DNA of 47,254 nucleotides, taken from an uncultured Bacilli bacterium (GTDB lineage Bacteria; Bacillota_I; Bacilli_A; RF39; UBA660). Below are positions 1 through 8,651 of the stretch, one piece after another; position 1 is the first letter of the stretch, and the number at the start of each line of letters is the position of its first letter. The notes below the pieces were generated by a model, which was not told the DNA's origin, made no database searches, and saw only the letters and a list, made by a program, of their open reading frames with translations. The stretch is from NCBI GenBank assembly GCA_947623925.1, contig CANQID010000007.1, positions 1 through 47,254 of the forward strand, written 5' to 3'. A program made the translations under genes and the position numbers.

Positions 1-8
1 TTAAAAAG

Positions 9-33
9 TAAAAAAATCGCCATATAGACGATT
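9..33 (-). terminator. Rho-independent terminator of the lepA/spoIIID-like operon
   Basis: On the minus strand a 7-bp stem (AATCGTC pairing with GGCGATT, loop TATAT) is followed by a run of seven T. It lies about 60 bp downstream of the stop codon of the SpoIIID-like gene, in the expected direction. Confidence 0.7.
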
Positions 34-92
34 ATCTTGTTTTGAAATTTTTAATCACTATGTCTTGACAAAAATCATTTAACTATTACTTT

Positions 93-551
93 TTATTTAC
101 TTTTATCCGAATTTTTAACTAGATTTTGATTACTTCTAATACTAGCTAACTTTATAACTTGGTTGTATAAATATTCATCTATTTTTTTTAATCTTACCAT
201 TAGATCACGATATACAATCCAATAATTCGTATTTGTTATAGTTGATATTTCTTCTAATGTTTTTCCATTTATATAAAATTTAGCACATGTTAAAATTCTT
301 TTTTTAACATCGGCATCATTAATGGTTTTTGGCTTATTTTCGTTTAATTTATTATCAATTTCATCAGTTAAATTGTTATTTTTTTTATATCTATTAATAT
401 AATCTAATACTGTAGCATTACTTATTTTAAAAAAATTATTGCTGAAATACTCTGCTATTTTCCTAGTTGATACACCGGGATTATTAATAAAATATTCCCC
501 TACTAAATTTATTCTTTCTTCTCTTTCTTTATCTGTAAAATTAGCAGCCAT
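93..551 (-). CDS. SpoIIID-like regulator with two tandem HTH domains
   Basis: This is a 152-residue, basic, probably cytoplasmic DNA-binding protein. Residues about 70-145 follow the SpoIIID pattern: a helix starting VKKRI, a tyrosine-containing turn (KFYI), an HTH (TLEEISTITNTNYWIVYRDL), then a basic helix after RLKKID. SpoIIID is the mother-cell regulator working between SigE and SigK. Residues about 9-58 repeat the same plan (REERINLVGEYF, STRKIAEYF, SNATVLDYINRY), so two SpoIIID-type units seem to be fused, whereas classical SpoIIID is a single unit of about 90 residues. The start codon immediately follows the lepA stop codon, and its GGAGG lies inside the end of lepA, so translation is probably coupled. 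A generic two-HTH regulator is the alternative. The domain type is inferred from pattern, not from a search. Confidence 0.6.
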   Translation of the reverse strand: MAANFTDKEREERINLVGEYFINNPGVSTRKIAEYFSNNFFKISNATVLDYINRYKKNNNLTDEIDNKLNENKPKTINDADVKKRILTCAKFYINGKTLEEISTITNTNYWIVYRDLMVRLKKIDEYLYNQVIKLASIRSNQNLVKNSDKSK

Positions 552-2351
552 TTACTCATCCTCCATTGATAATACTGATAAAAATGCTTCTTGTGGTATT
601 TCTACACTACCTACCATTTTCATTCTTTTTTTACCTTCTTTTTGTTTTTCTAGCAATTTTCTTTTTCTTGAAACATCTCCTCCATAGCATTTAGCCAAAA
701 CATCTTTTCTAACTGCTTTTACTGTTTCACGAGCAATTGCTTTATTTCCAATGCATGCTTGAATTGGTACTTCAAATTGTTGTCTTGGAATTAATTTTTT
801 TAAATTTTCAGTTATAACTTTTCCTCTTTTATAAGCAAAATCTTTATGAACTATTATACTTAATGCATCTATTGCTTCACCATTTAATAATATGTCCATT
901 TTAACTAAATCACTGCTTTTATATCCAATTAATTCATAATCAAATGAAGCATATCCTTTAGTCGCACTTTTTAGTTTGTCAAAAAAATCATAAACTATTT
1001 CAGATAAAGGTATATCATAATGAATATTTACTCTCATTTCATCTAAATATTCCATAGATACATAACTTCCTCTTTTATCTTGGCATAATTCCATAATTGG
1101 TCCTATATACTCACTAGGTACAAATATATTTGTTCTTATGTAAGGTTCTTTTATATCTTTTATTTTTACTTTATCTGGCATTTTAACAGGGCTATCTACT
1201 TTTATAATACTTCCATCTGTTAATTCAACTTCATATATAACTGAAGGTGAAGTTGCGATTAAATCTATTTTAAATTCTCTTTCTATTCTTTCTTCTATTA
1301 TTTCCATATGTAAAAGTCCTAAAAAACCACATCTAAATCCAAATCCTAGTGCCTTAGATGTTTCTGGTTCAAATTCTAAAGCTGCATCATTTAATTTCAA
1401 TTTTTCTAATGCATCTCTTAAATCAGGATATTTTGAAGATTCTATTGGATATATTCCACAAAATACCATTGGTTTCATAGGTTTATAGCCTTTTAAAGCT
1501 TCTGAAGCAGGATTATTATCTAAAGTTATAGTATCTCCTACTTTTACATCACTTATACTTTTCATACTTGCGCATATTGTACCTACTTCTCCTGCAACAA
1601 GTTCATTTACCTTTTTTTCATATGGAGTATGTACACAAAGTTCAACTACATCATATGAAGCATTAGTTGATAACATTCTTATTTTATCTCCTACTTTTAG
1701 TTTACCATCAACTACCCTTATGGATGTAATTATCCCTCTATATGCATCATAACAGCTATCAAATATTAGTGCTTTTAATTTATCATTTTTATTACCAATA
1801 GGAGCAGGTATTTTTTTTATTATAGTTTCTACTAATTCTTTAATACCCGTTCCATTTTTCGCACTCGTAAGTATTATCTCATCTTTATCAAATCCAAATG
1901 TATCTACAAGTTCTTTTGTCACTCTTTCTATATCAGCATTTGGTAAGTCTATTTTATTTATAACAGGTATTATTGTAAGATTATTTTCTAAGGCTAAATA
2001 AAGGTTTGCCAAAGTTTGTGCTTCTATTCCTTGCGCTGCATCTACTACTAATATTGCGCCTTCACAAGCCGCTAAACTTCTACTTACTTCATATGAAAAG
2101 TCTACATGACCCGGTGTATCTATTAAATGTAAGTAATATGTTTCATTATTCATTTCATATTTCAACTGAACAGCATTTAACTTGATAGTTATTCCACGCT
2201 CTCTTTCAAGTTCCATATTATCTAATAATTGTTCTTGTTTTTCTCTTTCAGTTATTGCACCTGTAATTTCTAGTATTCTATCTGCTAAAGTACTTTTACC
2301 ATGGTCAATATGAGCAATTATAGAAAAATTTCTTATATTTTCTTGTTTCAT
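552..2351 (-). CDS. lepA: Elongation factor 4 (LepA), ribosome back-translocase GTPase
   Basis: Full-length LepA of 599 residues. The G1 P-loop AHIDHGKST is at about residues 13-21, followed by switch motifs RGITI and DTPGHVDF and the base-recognition motif NKIDLP. The C-terminal LepA-specific domain ends with the basic stretch [20 protein letters not shown] that is typical of the family. EF4 binds ribosomes and remobilises stalled or mistranslocated complexes under stress. The start has a good ribosome binding site (AAGGTG, 7 nt upstream). It is the first gene of a two-gene unit with the SpoIIID-like regulator. Length and motifs are normal. Confidence 0.97.
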   Translation of the reverse strand: MKQENIRNFSIIAHIDHGKSTLADRILEITGAITEREKQEQLLDNMELERERGITIKLNAVQLKYEMNNETYYLHLIDTPGHVDFSYEVSRSLAACEGAILVVDAAQGIEAQTLANLYLALENNLTIIPVINKIDLPNADIERVTKELVDTFGFDKDEIILTSAKNGTGIKELVETIIKKIPAPIGNKNDKLKALIFDSCYDAYRGIITSIRVVDGKLKVGDKIRMLSTNASYDVVELCVHTPYEKKVNELVAGEVGTICASMKSISDVKVGDTITLDNNPASEALKGYKPMKPMVFCGIYPIESSKYPDLRDALEKLKLNDAALEFEPETSKALGFGFRCGFLGLLHMEIIEERIEREFKIDLIATSPSVIYEVELTDGSIIKVDSPVKMPDKVKIKDIKEPYIRTNIFVPSEYIGPIMELCQDKRGSYVSMEYLDEMRVNIHYDIPLSEIVYDFFDKLKSATKGYASFDYELIGYKSSDLVKMDILLNGEAIDALSIIVHKDFAYKRGKVITENLKKLIPRQQFEVPIQACIGNKAIARETVKAVRKDVLAKCYGGDVSRKRKLLEKQKEGKKRMKMVGSVEIPQEAFLSVLSMEDE

Positions 2352-2394
2352 ATTTTCACCTTCTTTTTATTTAATGTTAAAGTTAATATAAAAG

Positions 2395-2415
2395 TCCACC
2401 TAGTTAATAGGTGGA
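2395..2415 (-). terminator. Terminator behind gtrA-like gene
   Basis: A perfect 8-bp stem (TCCACCTA/TAGGTGGA, 5-nt loop) is followed on the minus strand by CTTTTAT. A second perfect palindrome, 10 bp each side of a single base (2420-2440), sits just after the gtrA stop and may extend the structure. lepA starts 44 bp further on. Confidence 0.75.
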
Positions 2416-2439
2416 GTAAAACATTTATACTATAAATGT

Positions 2440-2856
2440 TTATTTACTTTTAAATACGAATAATTTACTAAATACATAGTTTAATACTATTACTATAACT
2501 TGATTTATTACTTTTGCAATCATATCGTTCAGTTTTATAAGTTCAACAAATACATACATAAGAAATACATCTATTATTAGTGATAGTAATCTGTATTTAA
2601 CAAATTGATAAACTTGTATTAATACTTGTTTTTTATCTTTTTCTTTATCTTTAAATACAAATAATTTATTAGTTACATATGCAAAAGCAACTGATATAAT
2701 CCAAGAAATAACATTGCTTATTAAATAATTTATTCCAAATATTTTAGCAAATATAAAGTACGCTACTATTGAAACTAAAGTAGTTAAAACTCCTACTATT
2801 AGGTAATTTATTATCTCTTCATATTTTTTATATAATTTCATACATTTATTTATCAT
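2440..2856 (-). CDS. GtrA-family membrane protein
   Basis: This 138-residue protein has four predicted membrane segments (starting near residues 16, 38, 77 and 105). The internal VTNKLFVFK and terminal SKLFVFKSK motifs are the GtrA/DPMS signature. GtrA proteins are thought to help flip or present polyprenyl-phosphate sugars for glycosylation of cell-wall polymers. The gene overlaps the end of the GtrB-like glycosyltransferase by 11 bp, the usual partner. The start is uncertain: an ATG at 2856 and another at 2841 both lack a strong ribosome binding site, so translation is probably coupled to the upstream gene. The acceptor polymer cannot be told from sequence. Confidence 0.85.
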   Translation of the reverse strand: MINKCMKLYKKYEEIINYLIVGVLTTLVSIVAYFIFAKIFGINYLISNVISWIISVAFAYVTNKLFVFKDKEKDKKQVLIQVYQFVKYRLLSLIIDVFLMYVFVELIKLNDMIAKVINQVIVIVLNYVFSKLFVFKSK

Positions 2857-3787
2857 TGTCTTTTTCTGTTTCCTTTACTAAATATATAGGTCTTTTCTTA
2901 ATTTCTAAATATGCTTTTGATATATACTGACCGATTATTCCTAAACAAAATAATTGTATACCACTTACAAAGAAGATAATACATATCATGCTTGGCCAAC
3001 CTGCAACAGGATCTCCTACTATTAATGTTTTTAAAATTATAACTACTATCATTATAAATGAAATTAAACAAAATATTATTCCAATTATAGAAGATATGGC
3101 TAAAGGAGCAGTTGAAAAAGCAATTATACTTTCAAGTGAATAACCAAATAGTTTCCAAAATGACCATTTTGTAGTTCCTGCAACTCTTTCAACATTTTCA
3201 TATTCTAACCATTTTGTTTCATATCCTACCCAACTAAATATTCCTTTTGAAAATCTATTGTATTCTTTTAATTCAAGTATAGAATCAACCATTTGTCTTG
3301 TCATTAATCTAAAATCTCTTGCGCCGTCTACAATTTCAGTTTTAGAAATTTTATTTATTAATTTATAGTAACAACGAGCAAAAAAACTTCTTATTTTTGG
3401 TTCTCCTTTTCTTGTTACTCTACGTGTTGCGACACAATCATAATTATCATTTTTTATATAATTGTACATATCTGGTATTAATGAAGGAGGGTCTTGTAAA
3501 TCAACATCCATTATAGCTACATAATCTCCAACTGATGCTTCAAGTCCTGCAAGCATTGCAGCTTCTTTACCAAAATTTCTTGAAAATGATACATATCTAA
3601 CTCTTTTATCTTTTTTAGAAAGTTCACGAGCTACTTGTAATGTTTTGTCTTTAGACCCATCATTAACAAATATAAACTCAAATTCTATTTTTTTCATTTG
3701 TTCAGCTATTTTAGTTATTTCTTTATAAAATATTGGCATTGCTTCTTCTTCGTTATAGCAAGGAACAACTATAGATATTTTTTCCAT
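2846..3787 (-). CDS. GtrB/DPM1-like polyprenyl-phosphate glycosyltransferase (GT2)
   Basis: This 313-residue GT-A fold enzyme begins SIVVPCYNEEEA. It has the nucleotide-binding FVNDGSKD and the metal-binding DVDLQDPP at about residues 90-100, and the acceptor-loop region RDFRLM. Two C-terminal membrane helices (about 230-255 and 265-290) are typical of GtrB/YkoT/CsbB enzymes, which move a sugar from a UDP-sugar onto undecaprenyl phosphate. With GtrA it would supply an extracytoplasmic glycosyl donor, for example for lipoteichoic acid decoration. The ATG has GGTGG 5 nt upstream, and a promoter lies just upstream at 3803-3831. The donor sugar is unknown. Confidence 0.88.
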   Translation of the reverse strand: MEKISIVVPCYNEEEAMPIFYKEITKIAEQMKKIEFEFIFVNDGSKDKTLQVARELSKKDKRVRYVSFSRNFGKEAAMLAGLEASVGDYVAIMDVDLQDPPSLIPDMYNYIKNDNYDCVATRRVTRKGEPKIRSFFARCYYKLINKISKTEIVDGARDFRLMTRQMVDSILELKEYNRFSKGIFSWVGYETKWLEYENVERVAGTTKWSFWKLFGYSLESIIAFSTAPLAISSIIGIIFCLISFIMIVVIILKTLIVGDPVAGWPSMICIIFFVSGIQLFCLGIIGQYISKAYLEIKKRPIYLVKETEKDNDK

Positions 3788-3802
3788 AAAACCACCAATT
3801 TA

Positions 3803-3831
3803 ATTATACAATATACAAAAAAAGAAAGCAA
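3803..3831 (-). promoter_or_regulatory. SigA promoter for gtrB-gtrA, overlapping the ger terminator
   Basis: TTGCTT (3826-3831), a 17-bp spacer and TATAAT (3803-3808) on the minus strand. The -35 box lies in the descending arm of the terminator hairpin of the germination operon. Confidence 0.6.
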
Positions 3832-3849
3832 ATTAATTTTCTTTGCTTT
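3825..3849 (-). terminator. Terminator of the gerA operon
   Basis: An 8-bp stem AAAGCAAA/TTTGCTTT with a 9-nt loop, followed by CTTTTTTT on the minus strand. It contains the stop codon of gerAB, so the last gerAB codons double as terminator arm. Confidence 0.75.
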
Positions 3850-4915
3850 TTTTCATTCTATCTATTTTAATCTTAATTGAAATTAGTATAATAATAAATA
3901 ATAATGCATACTTAAAATATATGGCTATATTATATACATAGGCATTATATAAGGTTGTATTTTTAAATACTACATTTGATGCAAGAAGTATCAAAAGCGT
4001 TATTATATATACTATTAATTTGTTATTATTTTTTTTAATTGTATTTGTCATAAAATATACCGATAAACTTATATTTATGATTAAACAAAATATCCATTGT
4101 ATAACTATTATATTTTCTATTCTATCTAGGAAATTAAATATATTTATTCTTTTTAACGCTATATACTCTGGATATAAATATATTTTTGTTAAATCTATTC
4201 CTAAATTTCCTATTATTAAAATTACTGTTAAAAATATTAGTATCATGGATATTATATATCCAAAGGTTAAATAAGTATTTGTTTTTTTATTGTCTACTAA
4301 TGTATTTTTAGGGACAATTAGAAAAAGTATAGTAGGCATAATATTAAGCATTAATATATATATACTACCTTTAATAGGAGGTTGTATTCCAAATTCTAAA
4401 AATGGTTTTATATTTAATAATTCAAAATTATTTAATAGTCCTATACCTCCTATTAAAAATGATATTAAACTTATAATTAATAATATAAAAGCTGTTCTAC
4501 TTATTACTTCTATTCCTTTTACATTTATATATATTATTACAAATACAAACATTAAACCGATAAATAATATTGGTGTTTCTGATAAAAATTGTGAACTTAT
4601 AAATCCTATTAAATCATAAAATAAACTAACACTTGTTATAAATATTATTATTGCTATTAAATAATTTATTATAGTACCAAAAGTTTTACCAAATAATTTT
4701 TTGTTTTTTTCTGGTAAAGATAAATCTGGTTCATAATTAAATATGTATAAAAATAAAAATATTAATAAAAATCCTATAACAGCAGATATTATTACACCAA
4801 TCCAAGCATCTACACCTGATGATTTTACTAATGTATAAAAACCTTTTCCAAATGTAGCAGATATTATTACCATAATTACCATACTTGTAAGTTGTAATGA
4901 ATTAATTTTCTTCAT
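3833..4915 (-). CDS. gerAB: Spore germination protein GerAB (APC-type permease subunit)
   Basis: A 360-residue polytopic protein with about ten hydrophobic segments. The N terminus (ISATFGKGFYTLVK) and the periodic helices match the endospore germination permease family. GerAB is the germinant-sensing subunit in the spore inner membrane; in GerA-type receptors amino acids bind in its helix core. The start overlaps the end of gerAC by 14 bp, and an operon terminator overlaps its stop codon. The order here is A-C-B rather than the A-B-C of the B. subtilis gerA operon. The germinant cannot be read from the sequence. Confidence 0.92.
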   Translation of the reverse strand: MKKINSLQLTSMVIMVIISATFGKGFYTLVKSSGVDAWIGVIISAVIGFLLIFLFLYIFNYEPDLSLPEKNKKLFGKTFGTIINYLIAIIIFITSVSLFYDLIGFISSQFLSETPILFIGLMFVFVIIYINVKGIEVISRTAFILLIISLISFLIGGIGLLNNFELLNIKPFLEFGIQPPIKGSIYILMLNIMPTILFLIVPKNTLVDNKKTNTYLTFGYIISMILIFLTVILIIGNLGIDLTKIYLYPEYIALKRINIFNFLDRIENIIVIQWIFCLIINISLSVYFMTNTIKKNNNKLIVYIITLLILLASNVVFKNTTLYNAYVYNIAIYFKYALLFIIILISIKIKIDRMKKSKEN

Positions 4916-6089
4916 CTGGTATCACCGTTATAATATTTCCCTTTCCTTTAAGTGTAAAATCTACCTTTGTATCTATTTGTAAATTTTCTAGATTTTTACT
5001 ATACCATTCATCTTTTATTGTTTTATAATATTTAGGATTAGATTTATATATTGTATCTGCAAATCCAAATATATCTGTTTTATATTCATTTATAGTTTTG
5101 TTTAAAACAGAATTTATATTTTGTTTTATTTTTTCTTCTGTTTTCTTTTCTATTTCTTGTATAACTTTTATATCATTTAAATCATAATCACAATCTATTT
5201 CTTTTATATTACCATTTCCATTTACTTCTATTTTCATTTGTAGTTTATCTTGAATTGGACTTATATCTACTTTAGGCTTCATAAGTTCTATTGTTATATA
5301 TTTATTTTTATCACATTCTATATTTACTAATGTATCTTTAACTTTTTTATTTACGAGATTTGCTGACATGCTTTCATCTTCTGTTAAATATCCTACTAAT
5401 TTATCTTTTTTAAATACGGCTAATCCTTGTAAAACTACTTTTGCATCTGATGAAACATCTTTTAATGATTCTGTATTTTCTCCTTTGTCTACACTGCCTA
5501 CTACTTTAACTGTACTCATAACTATATCTTGTCTATCATTAAGGTATGTTTTTACTTGATATTCAAATGTGTTATTTTCACTAACTCCTAAATACTTTGA
5601 GTCTGATGATATACTATCTACTATATTTTTTGAACTTATTGTTTCAAGAGGTGTTAAAATTTTTAAAACATCTTCTGCTTTACTTTCTTTAGCAACTACT
5701 ATTTGTGATTGTTTTCTTGCTTCTGGATTTCTCATAAAGAAATCAAATATTTGTGATATTCCTTCTTTAGCTAAATCTTCACCAATTACTATTAATTGTA
5801 AATGATTTATATATAATCTTCTAGGGGACTCTAAAACTATTTTTCTAAGTGCTTCTTGTATTGTTTCTCCTTTTGTTTCATATGTTATAAATTTTGATTG
5901 TTCTCCTGTACTATTAGTATCACTTCCAACTTTTTGTGTATTTACTACTTGTATTGTAAGCAAGTAATTATCATCTTTTTTATCTATTCCTATGGCTGTT
6001 GTTATAGATAAACTATTTATTTCTCTATAGTTATAACATCCTGTAAATAAAAATATAACAAATAAAACAAGTATTTTATTCTTCATCAT
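4902..6089 (-). CDS. gerAC: Spore germination lipoprotein GerAC
   Basis: A 395-residue protein with a lipoprotein signal peptide: hydrophobic core LVLFVIFLF followed by lipobox FTGC, so Cys18 would be diacylated. The N-terminal region after the lipobox (YREINSLSITTAIGID) and the section ESPRRLYINHLQLIVIGEDLA are characteristic of the Ger(x)C family. The protein sits on the outer face of the spore inner membrane as the C subunit of the receptor. Two adjacent ATGs (6089, 6086) follow AAAGGAG, and the start overlaps the end of gerAA, giving translational coupling. Confidence 0.93.
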   Translation of the reverse strand: MMKNKILVLFVIFLFTGCYNYREINSLSITTAIGIDKKDDNYLLTIQVVNTQKVGSDTNSTGEQSKFITYETKGETIQEALRKIVLESPRRLYINHLQLIVIGEDLAKEGISQIFDFFMRNPEARKQSQIVVAKESKAEDVLKILTPLETISSKNIVDSISSDSKYLGVSENNTFEYQVKTYLNDRQDIVMSTVKVVGSVDKGENTESLKDVSSDAKVVLQGLAVFKKDKLVGYLTEDESMSANLVNKKVKDTLVNIECDKNKYITIELMKPKVDISPIQDKLQMKIEVNGNGNIKEIDCDYDLNDIKVIQEIEKKTEEKIKQNINSVLNKTINEYKTDIFGFADTIYKSNPKYYKTIKDEWYSKNLENLQIDTKVDFTLKGKGNIITVIPDEEN

Positions 6090-7527
6090 CAGTGCTCCTT
6101 TGCTTTATTGTATTATTGGATAAGTATTCTGGTCTTCTTGTTAATAATTTTGCTGGAAGTTTTATTAAACTATTTTTTAATCCACTTAAATTTATTGGTA
6201 CTAAAGGCATTAAGTAAGGTTTACCAAATGATTCTATACTACATATTCTTATTATAAATATTATAAATACTACTACTACACCTATCATTCCCATGAATAC
6301 TGCTCCTACCATAAATAATAGTCTATATATTCTAAGTGTATTTATAAATTCAAGTTCTGTAAATGGCAAGGAACTGATAGATGTTATAGCGACTATAATT
6401 ATCATTATTTGTGATACTATTCCTGCATTTACTGCTGCATCTCCAAGTATAAGTGCTCCAACTATTGATAAAGCACTTCCTGTTGTTGTAGGTGTTCTTA
6501 AATCACTTTCTCTTAATATTTCAAATGATATTATTAACATAAGTGCTTCTACAAAGGCAGGAAAGGGCACACCATCTCTTTGGACTGCAAAACTTACTAG
6601 TAAATCGGTCGGTATCATTTCTTGATTATATGTTACTAATGATATATATATAGCTGGTGTCATTATTGATATCATGAAGGCAAGGAACTTTAATATTCTT
6701 GTAAATGATACATTTGTATCTTTTCCATATTCATCTTCCATTGTTTTAAAGAAATCTTGTAATAAAGCAGGAATTATTATTACATATGGACTATTATCTA
6801 CAACGATTGCGATTTTACCTTGTAGTAATGCATCTGATACTACATCTGGTCTTTCTGTTGTTTGAGCTGTTGGAAATTTTACTTTTTCATCTACTATTAA
6901 ATTTTTTATAACACCACTATTTATAACACCTGAAATATTTATTTTTGATAGTCTTTTTTTTACTTCGTTTACTAAGTCTTCTTTAACTATTCCATTTATG
7001 TATAATATTCCTATACTTGTGTCAGTATATTTTCCTATATTCATTTTGTCTATCCATAAGTCGTTTGTTTTTATTCTTTTTTTTATAAGTCCTAAATTAG
7101 TTTGTATATCTTCAACAAATGAGTCTTTTGCTCCTCTTACTGTATCTTCTGTTGTTGAAGGAGAAATTGATCTATTTAAGTTTGCTTTTGTTTCTAATGC
7201 TATTGCTTTTGTTTCATTTTCTATTAATAATATTGTAAAACCTTTATGCAAATAAAAACATAAATCTTGATAATCTTCAATTTCCGTTACTTTAAAATTT
7301 GATATACTATTTTTTATTTTTTTATATAAACCTAAGCCTGTAATTGATTTTATTTTGTTTAAACTTCTCACTACAAAATCACTTATTTTATCACTAGAAG
7401 TTAAAGGTTCATTGTATATTATATATATTTTTTTTCTATTTATATATTTTTCTCTATATATAATATCATCTGAATCTTTAGTATCTTTTTTTAATTTTCT
7501 AACTATTTCTTCTATATTGTTTAACAT
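6076..7527 (-). CDS. gerAA: Spore germination protein GerAA
   Basis: A 483-residue A subunit with a soluble N-terminal half (about 1-260), then about five membrane helices, then a basic cytoplasmic tail with LLTRRPEYL. Family hallmarks visible are the conserved stretch QGKIAIVVDNSPYVIIIP, the PTDLLVSFAVQRDGVPFP loop and the LRTPTTTGSALSIVGALILG motif. In active receptors the A subunits oligomerise into a channel for monovalent cations on germinant binding. I chose ATG at 7527 because GGTGAT sits 4 nt upstream; an in-frame TTG at 7539 lies upstream of that site. First gene of the tricistron A-C-B. Confidence 0.94.
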   Translation of the reverse strand: MLNNIEEIVRKLKKDTKDSDDIIYREKYINRKKIYIIYNEPLTSSDKISDFVVRSLNKIKSITGLGLYKKIKNSISNFKVTEIEDYQDLCFYLHKGFTILLIENETKAIALETKANLNRSISPSTTEDTVRGAKDSFVEDIQTNLGLIKKRIKTNDLWIDKMNIGKYTDTSIGILYINGIVKEDLVNEVKKRLSKINISGVINSGVIKNLIVDEKVKFPTAQTTERPDVVSDALLQGKIAIVVDNSPYVIIIPALLQDFFKTMEDEYGKDTNVSFTRILKFLAFMISIMTPAIYISLVTYNQEMIPTDLLVSFAVQRDGVPFPAFVEALMLIISFEILRESDLRTPTTTGSALSIVGALILGDAAVNAGIVSQIMIIIVAITSISSLPFTELEFINTLRIYRLLFMVGAVFMGMIGVVVVFIIFIIRICSIESFGKPYLMPLVPINLSGLKNSLIKLPAKLLTRRPEYLSNNTIKQRSTDDEE

Positions 7528-7549
7528 ATAAATCACCAATTCCTAATAC

Positions 7550-7556
7550 TATTATG
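7550..7556 (-). promoter_or_regulatory. Candidate SigG -10 box of the gerA operon
   Basis: CATAATA on the minus strand matches the forespore SigG -10 (CATnnTA), 22 bp upstream of the gerAA ATG. Eighteen bp further up is GTAAT, a poor match to the -35. Known gerA-type operons are SigG-dependent, which makes the site plausible. Confidence 0.4.
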
Positions 7557-7574
7557 GAAAAAAGTTAAAAAAAA

Positions 7575-7636
7575 ATTACATTTATTGTAATTTTAAACTT
7601 TATATAAAATTAAAAACTATCAAAAAGATAGTTTTT
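7575..7636 (-). terminator. Tandem terminators behind pilin unit 1
   Basis: Two consecutive hairpins on the minus strand. At 7612-7636 there is a 10-bp stem AAAAACTATC/GATAGTTTTT. At 7575-7591 there is a 6-bp stem ATTACA/TGTAAT followed by nine T. Together they insulate the ger operon from the pilin gene. Confidence 0.75.
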
Positions 7637-7650
7637 GCATATAAATGTTA

Positions 7651-8010
7651 TTAAGCTTCTGTAGCTCTACCATTTTCATAGTTGAATGTTCCATCAAATC
7701 CTGCAACTTTACAACCTGATAATTTTATTTTATTATCATTTATTGTTAGTTCTCCACTACATGTAACTTCTGCTCCTGTATAGTCTGGAGTAACAGACTT
7801 AATATCTACTGTTTCATCTGGTGCAGTAACAAGTTTTAAATAGTATGAAGACTCTAATGCTTTAGCATATCCTTCTACTGAACGTTTTGCTGATTCTTTT
7901 CTTGCGTCATTTACAACTCCTATAATAATTGGTGTTGCAATTAATGCAATGATTGCTAAAATAACAATTACTGCTAGTAATTCAACTAATGTAAATCCTT
8001 TCTTATTCAT
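7651..8010 (-). CDS. Type IV pilin-like protein, copy 1
   Basis: A 119-residue prepilin. After the short leader MNKKG comes the canonical processing site, G followed by FTLVELLAVIVILAIIALIA, with Glu at mature position 5; a prepilin peptidase would cut after the Gly. The hydrophobic helix continues into PIIIGVVNDARKESAKRSVEGYAKALESSYYL. The small globular domain (about 55-119) has one Cys pair (EVTC and LSGC), probably a disulfide, and ends FDGTFNYENGRATEA. I chose the ATG at 8010 because GGTGGTGAT lies 7 nt upstream; the frame is open further up. It is nearly identical to copy 2 at both ends and diverges only in the middle. No pilus assembly genes are nearby. Confidence 0.88.
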   Translation of the reverse strand: MNKKGFTLVELLAVIVILAIIALIATPIIIGVVNDARKESAKRSVEGYAKALESSYYLKLVTAPDETVDIKSVTPDYTGAEVTCSGELTINDNKIKLSGCKVAGFDGTFNYENGRATEA

Positions 8011-8041
8011 TTTTACTATCACCACCTTACTCTCTATATTC

Positions 8042-8071
8042 ATATTAACATATTTTATTATTTTTAGTCAA
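8042..8071 (-). promoter_or_regulatory. SigA promoter of pilin unit 1
   Basis: TTGACT (8066-8071), an 18-bp spacer and TAATAT (8042-8047) with an extended TGn just before the -10. The pilin unit 2 promoter has the same -35, spacing, extended element and -10, so the promoter was duplicated with the gene. Confidence 0.65.
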
Positions 8072-8111
8072 TACTATAATTTGATTGTTTGTCAAATAAA
8101 TGTTTTTCAAA

Positions 8112-8133
8112 AAAACTATCAACAGATAGTTTT
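8112..8133 (-). terminator. Terminator of pilin unit 2
   Basis: A 9-bp stem AAAACTATC/GATAGTTTT followed by TTT on the minus strand. It is clearly related to the hairpin at 7612-7636, so the terminator belongs to the duplicated unit. Confidence 0.7.
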
Positions 8134-8144
8134 ACATATAAATA

Positions 8145-8513
8145 TTATGCAGATGGCTCTGTAGCTCTACCATTTTCATAGTTGAATGTTCCATCAAATC
8201 CTGTAACTGTACAACTTGATAACTTTATTTTATTATCTTCAGTTATTTGTTTATCAGTACACTTTACCTCTGAACCTGTATATTCAACATCTAATTGATC
8301 CAAAGTTTCTGGTGTTGCAGGCGTTTCTGACATTAATGATAAATAGTATGAAGACTCTAATGCTTTAGCATATCCTTCTACTGAACGTTTTGCTGATTCT
8401 TTTCTTGCGTCATTTACAACTCCTATAATAATTGGTGTTGCAATTAATGCAATGATTGCTAAAATAACAATTACTGCAAGTAACTCTACCAATGTAAATC
8501 CTTTCTTATTCAT
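8145..8513 (-). CDS. Type IV pilin-like protein, copy 2
   Basis: A 122-residue prepilin with the same leader, cleavage site and N-terminal helix as copy 1; the first ~50 residues are identical. The central part differs (LMSETPATPETLDQLDVEYTG), but the Cys pair is kept (EVKC, LSSC), and the end FDGTFNYENGRATEPSA again matches. Type IV pilins of this size act as major or minor subunits of pili, competence pseudopili or secretion pseudopili; which applies here is unknown. The ATG is preceded by GGTGGTGAT. It has its own promoter and terminator, so the two pilins can be expressed separately. Confidence 0.88.
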   Translation of the reverse strand: MNKKGFTLVELLAVIVILAIIALIATPIIIGVVNDARKESAKRSVEGYAKALESSYYLSLMSETPATPETLDQLDVEYTGSEVKCTDKQITEDNKIKLSSCTVTGFDGTFNYENGRATEPSA

Positions 8514-8542
8514 TTATTATCACCACCTTATCTTATACATTT

Positions 8543-8572
8543 ATATTAGCATATTTTGTCATATTTAGTCAA
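8543..8572 (-). promoter_or_regulatory. SigA promoter of pilin unit 2
   Basis: TTGACT (8567-8572), an 18-bp spacer and TAATAT (8543-8548) with an extended TGn. The ribosome binding site AGGTGGTGAT follows about 20 bp later. Confidence 0.65.
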
Positions 8573-8651
8573 TGCTAATAATGTTTAATGGATTTATTTT
8601 TTTATTTCATTTATTATTATTTTATATTTAAATTTTTTTATTCATTATTTT

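Larger units (their letters stand above)
7612..8572 (-). repeat. Tandem duplication of a complete pilin transcription unit
   Basis: Promoter, ribosome binding site, coding region and terminator at 7612-8071 correspond element by element to 8112-8572. About 130 bp covering the end of the first coding third (7841-7970 and 8347-8476) are identical by eye, as is the 3' coding segment ending in ENGRATE. The stretches between differ in sequence and length. That pattern fits recent duplication or gene conversion with a diversified middle. Confidence 0.85.

Noticed and set aside
4020-4619. Plus-strand frames opposite gerAB
   Set aside because: They mirror the hydrophobic helices of GerAB (Ile/Asn-rich complement) and have no start signals.
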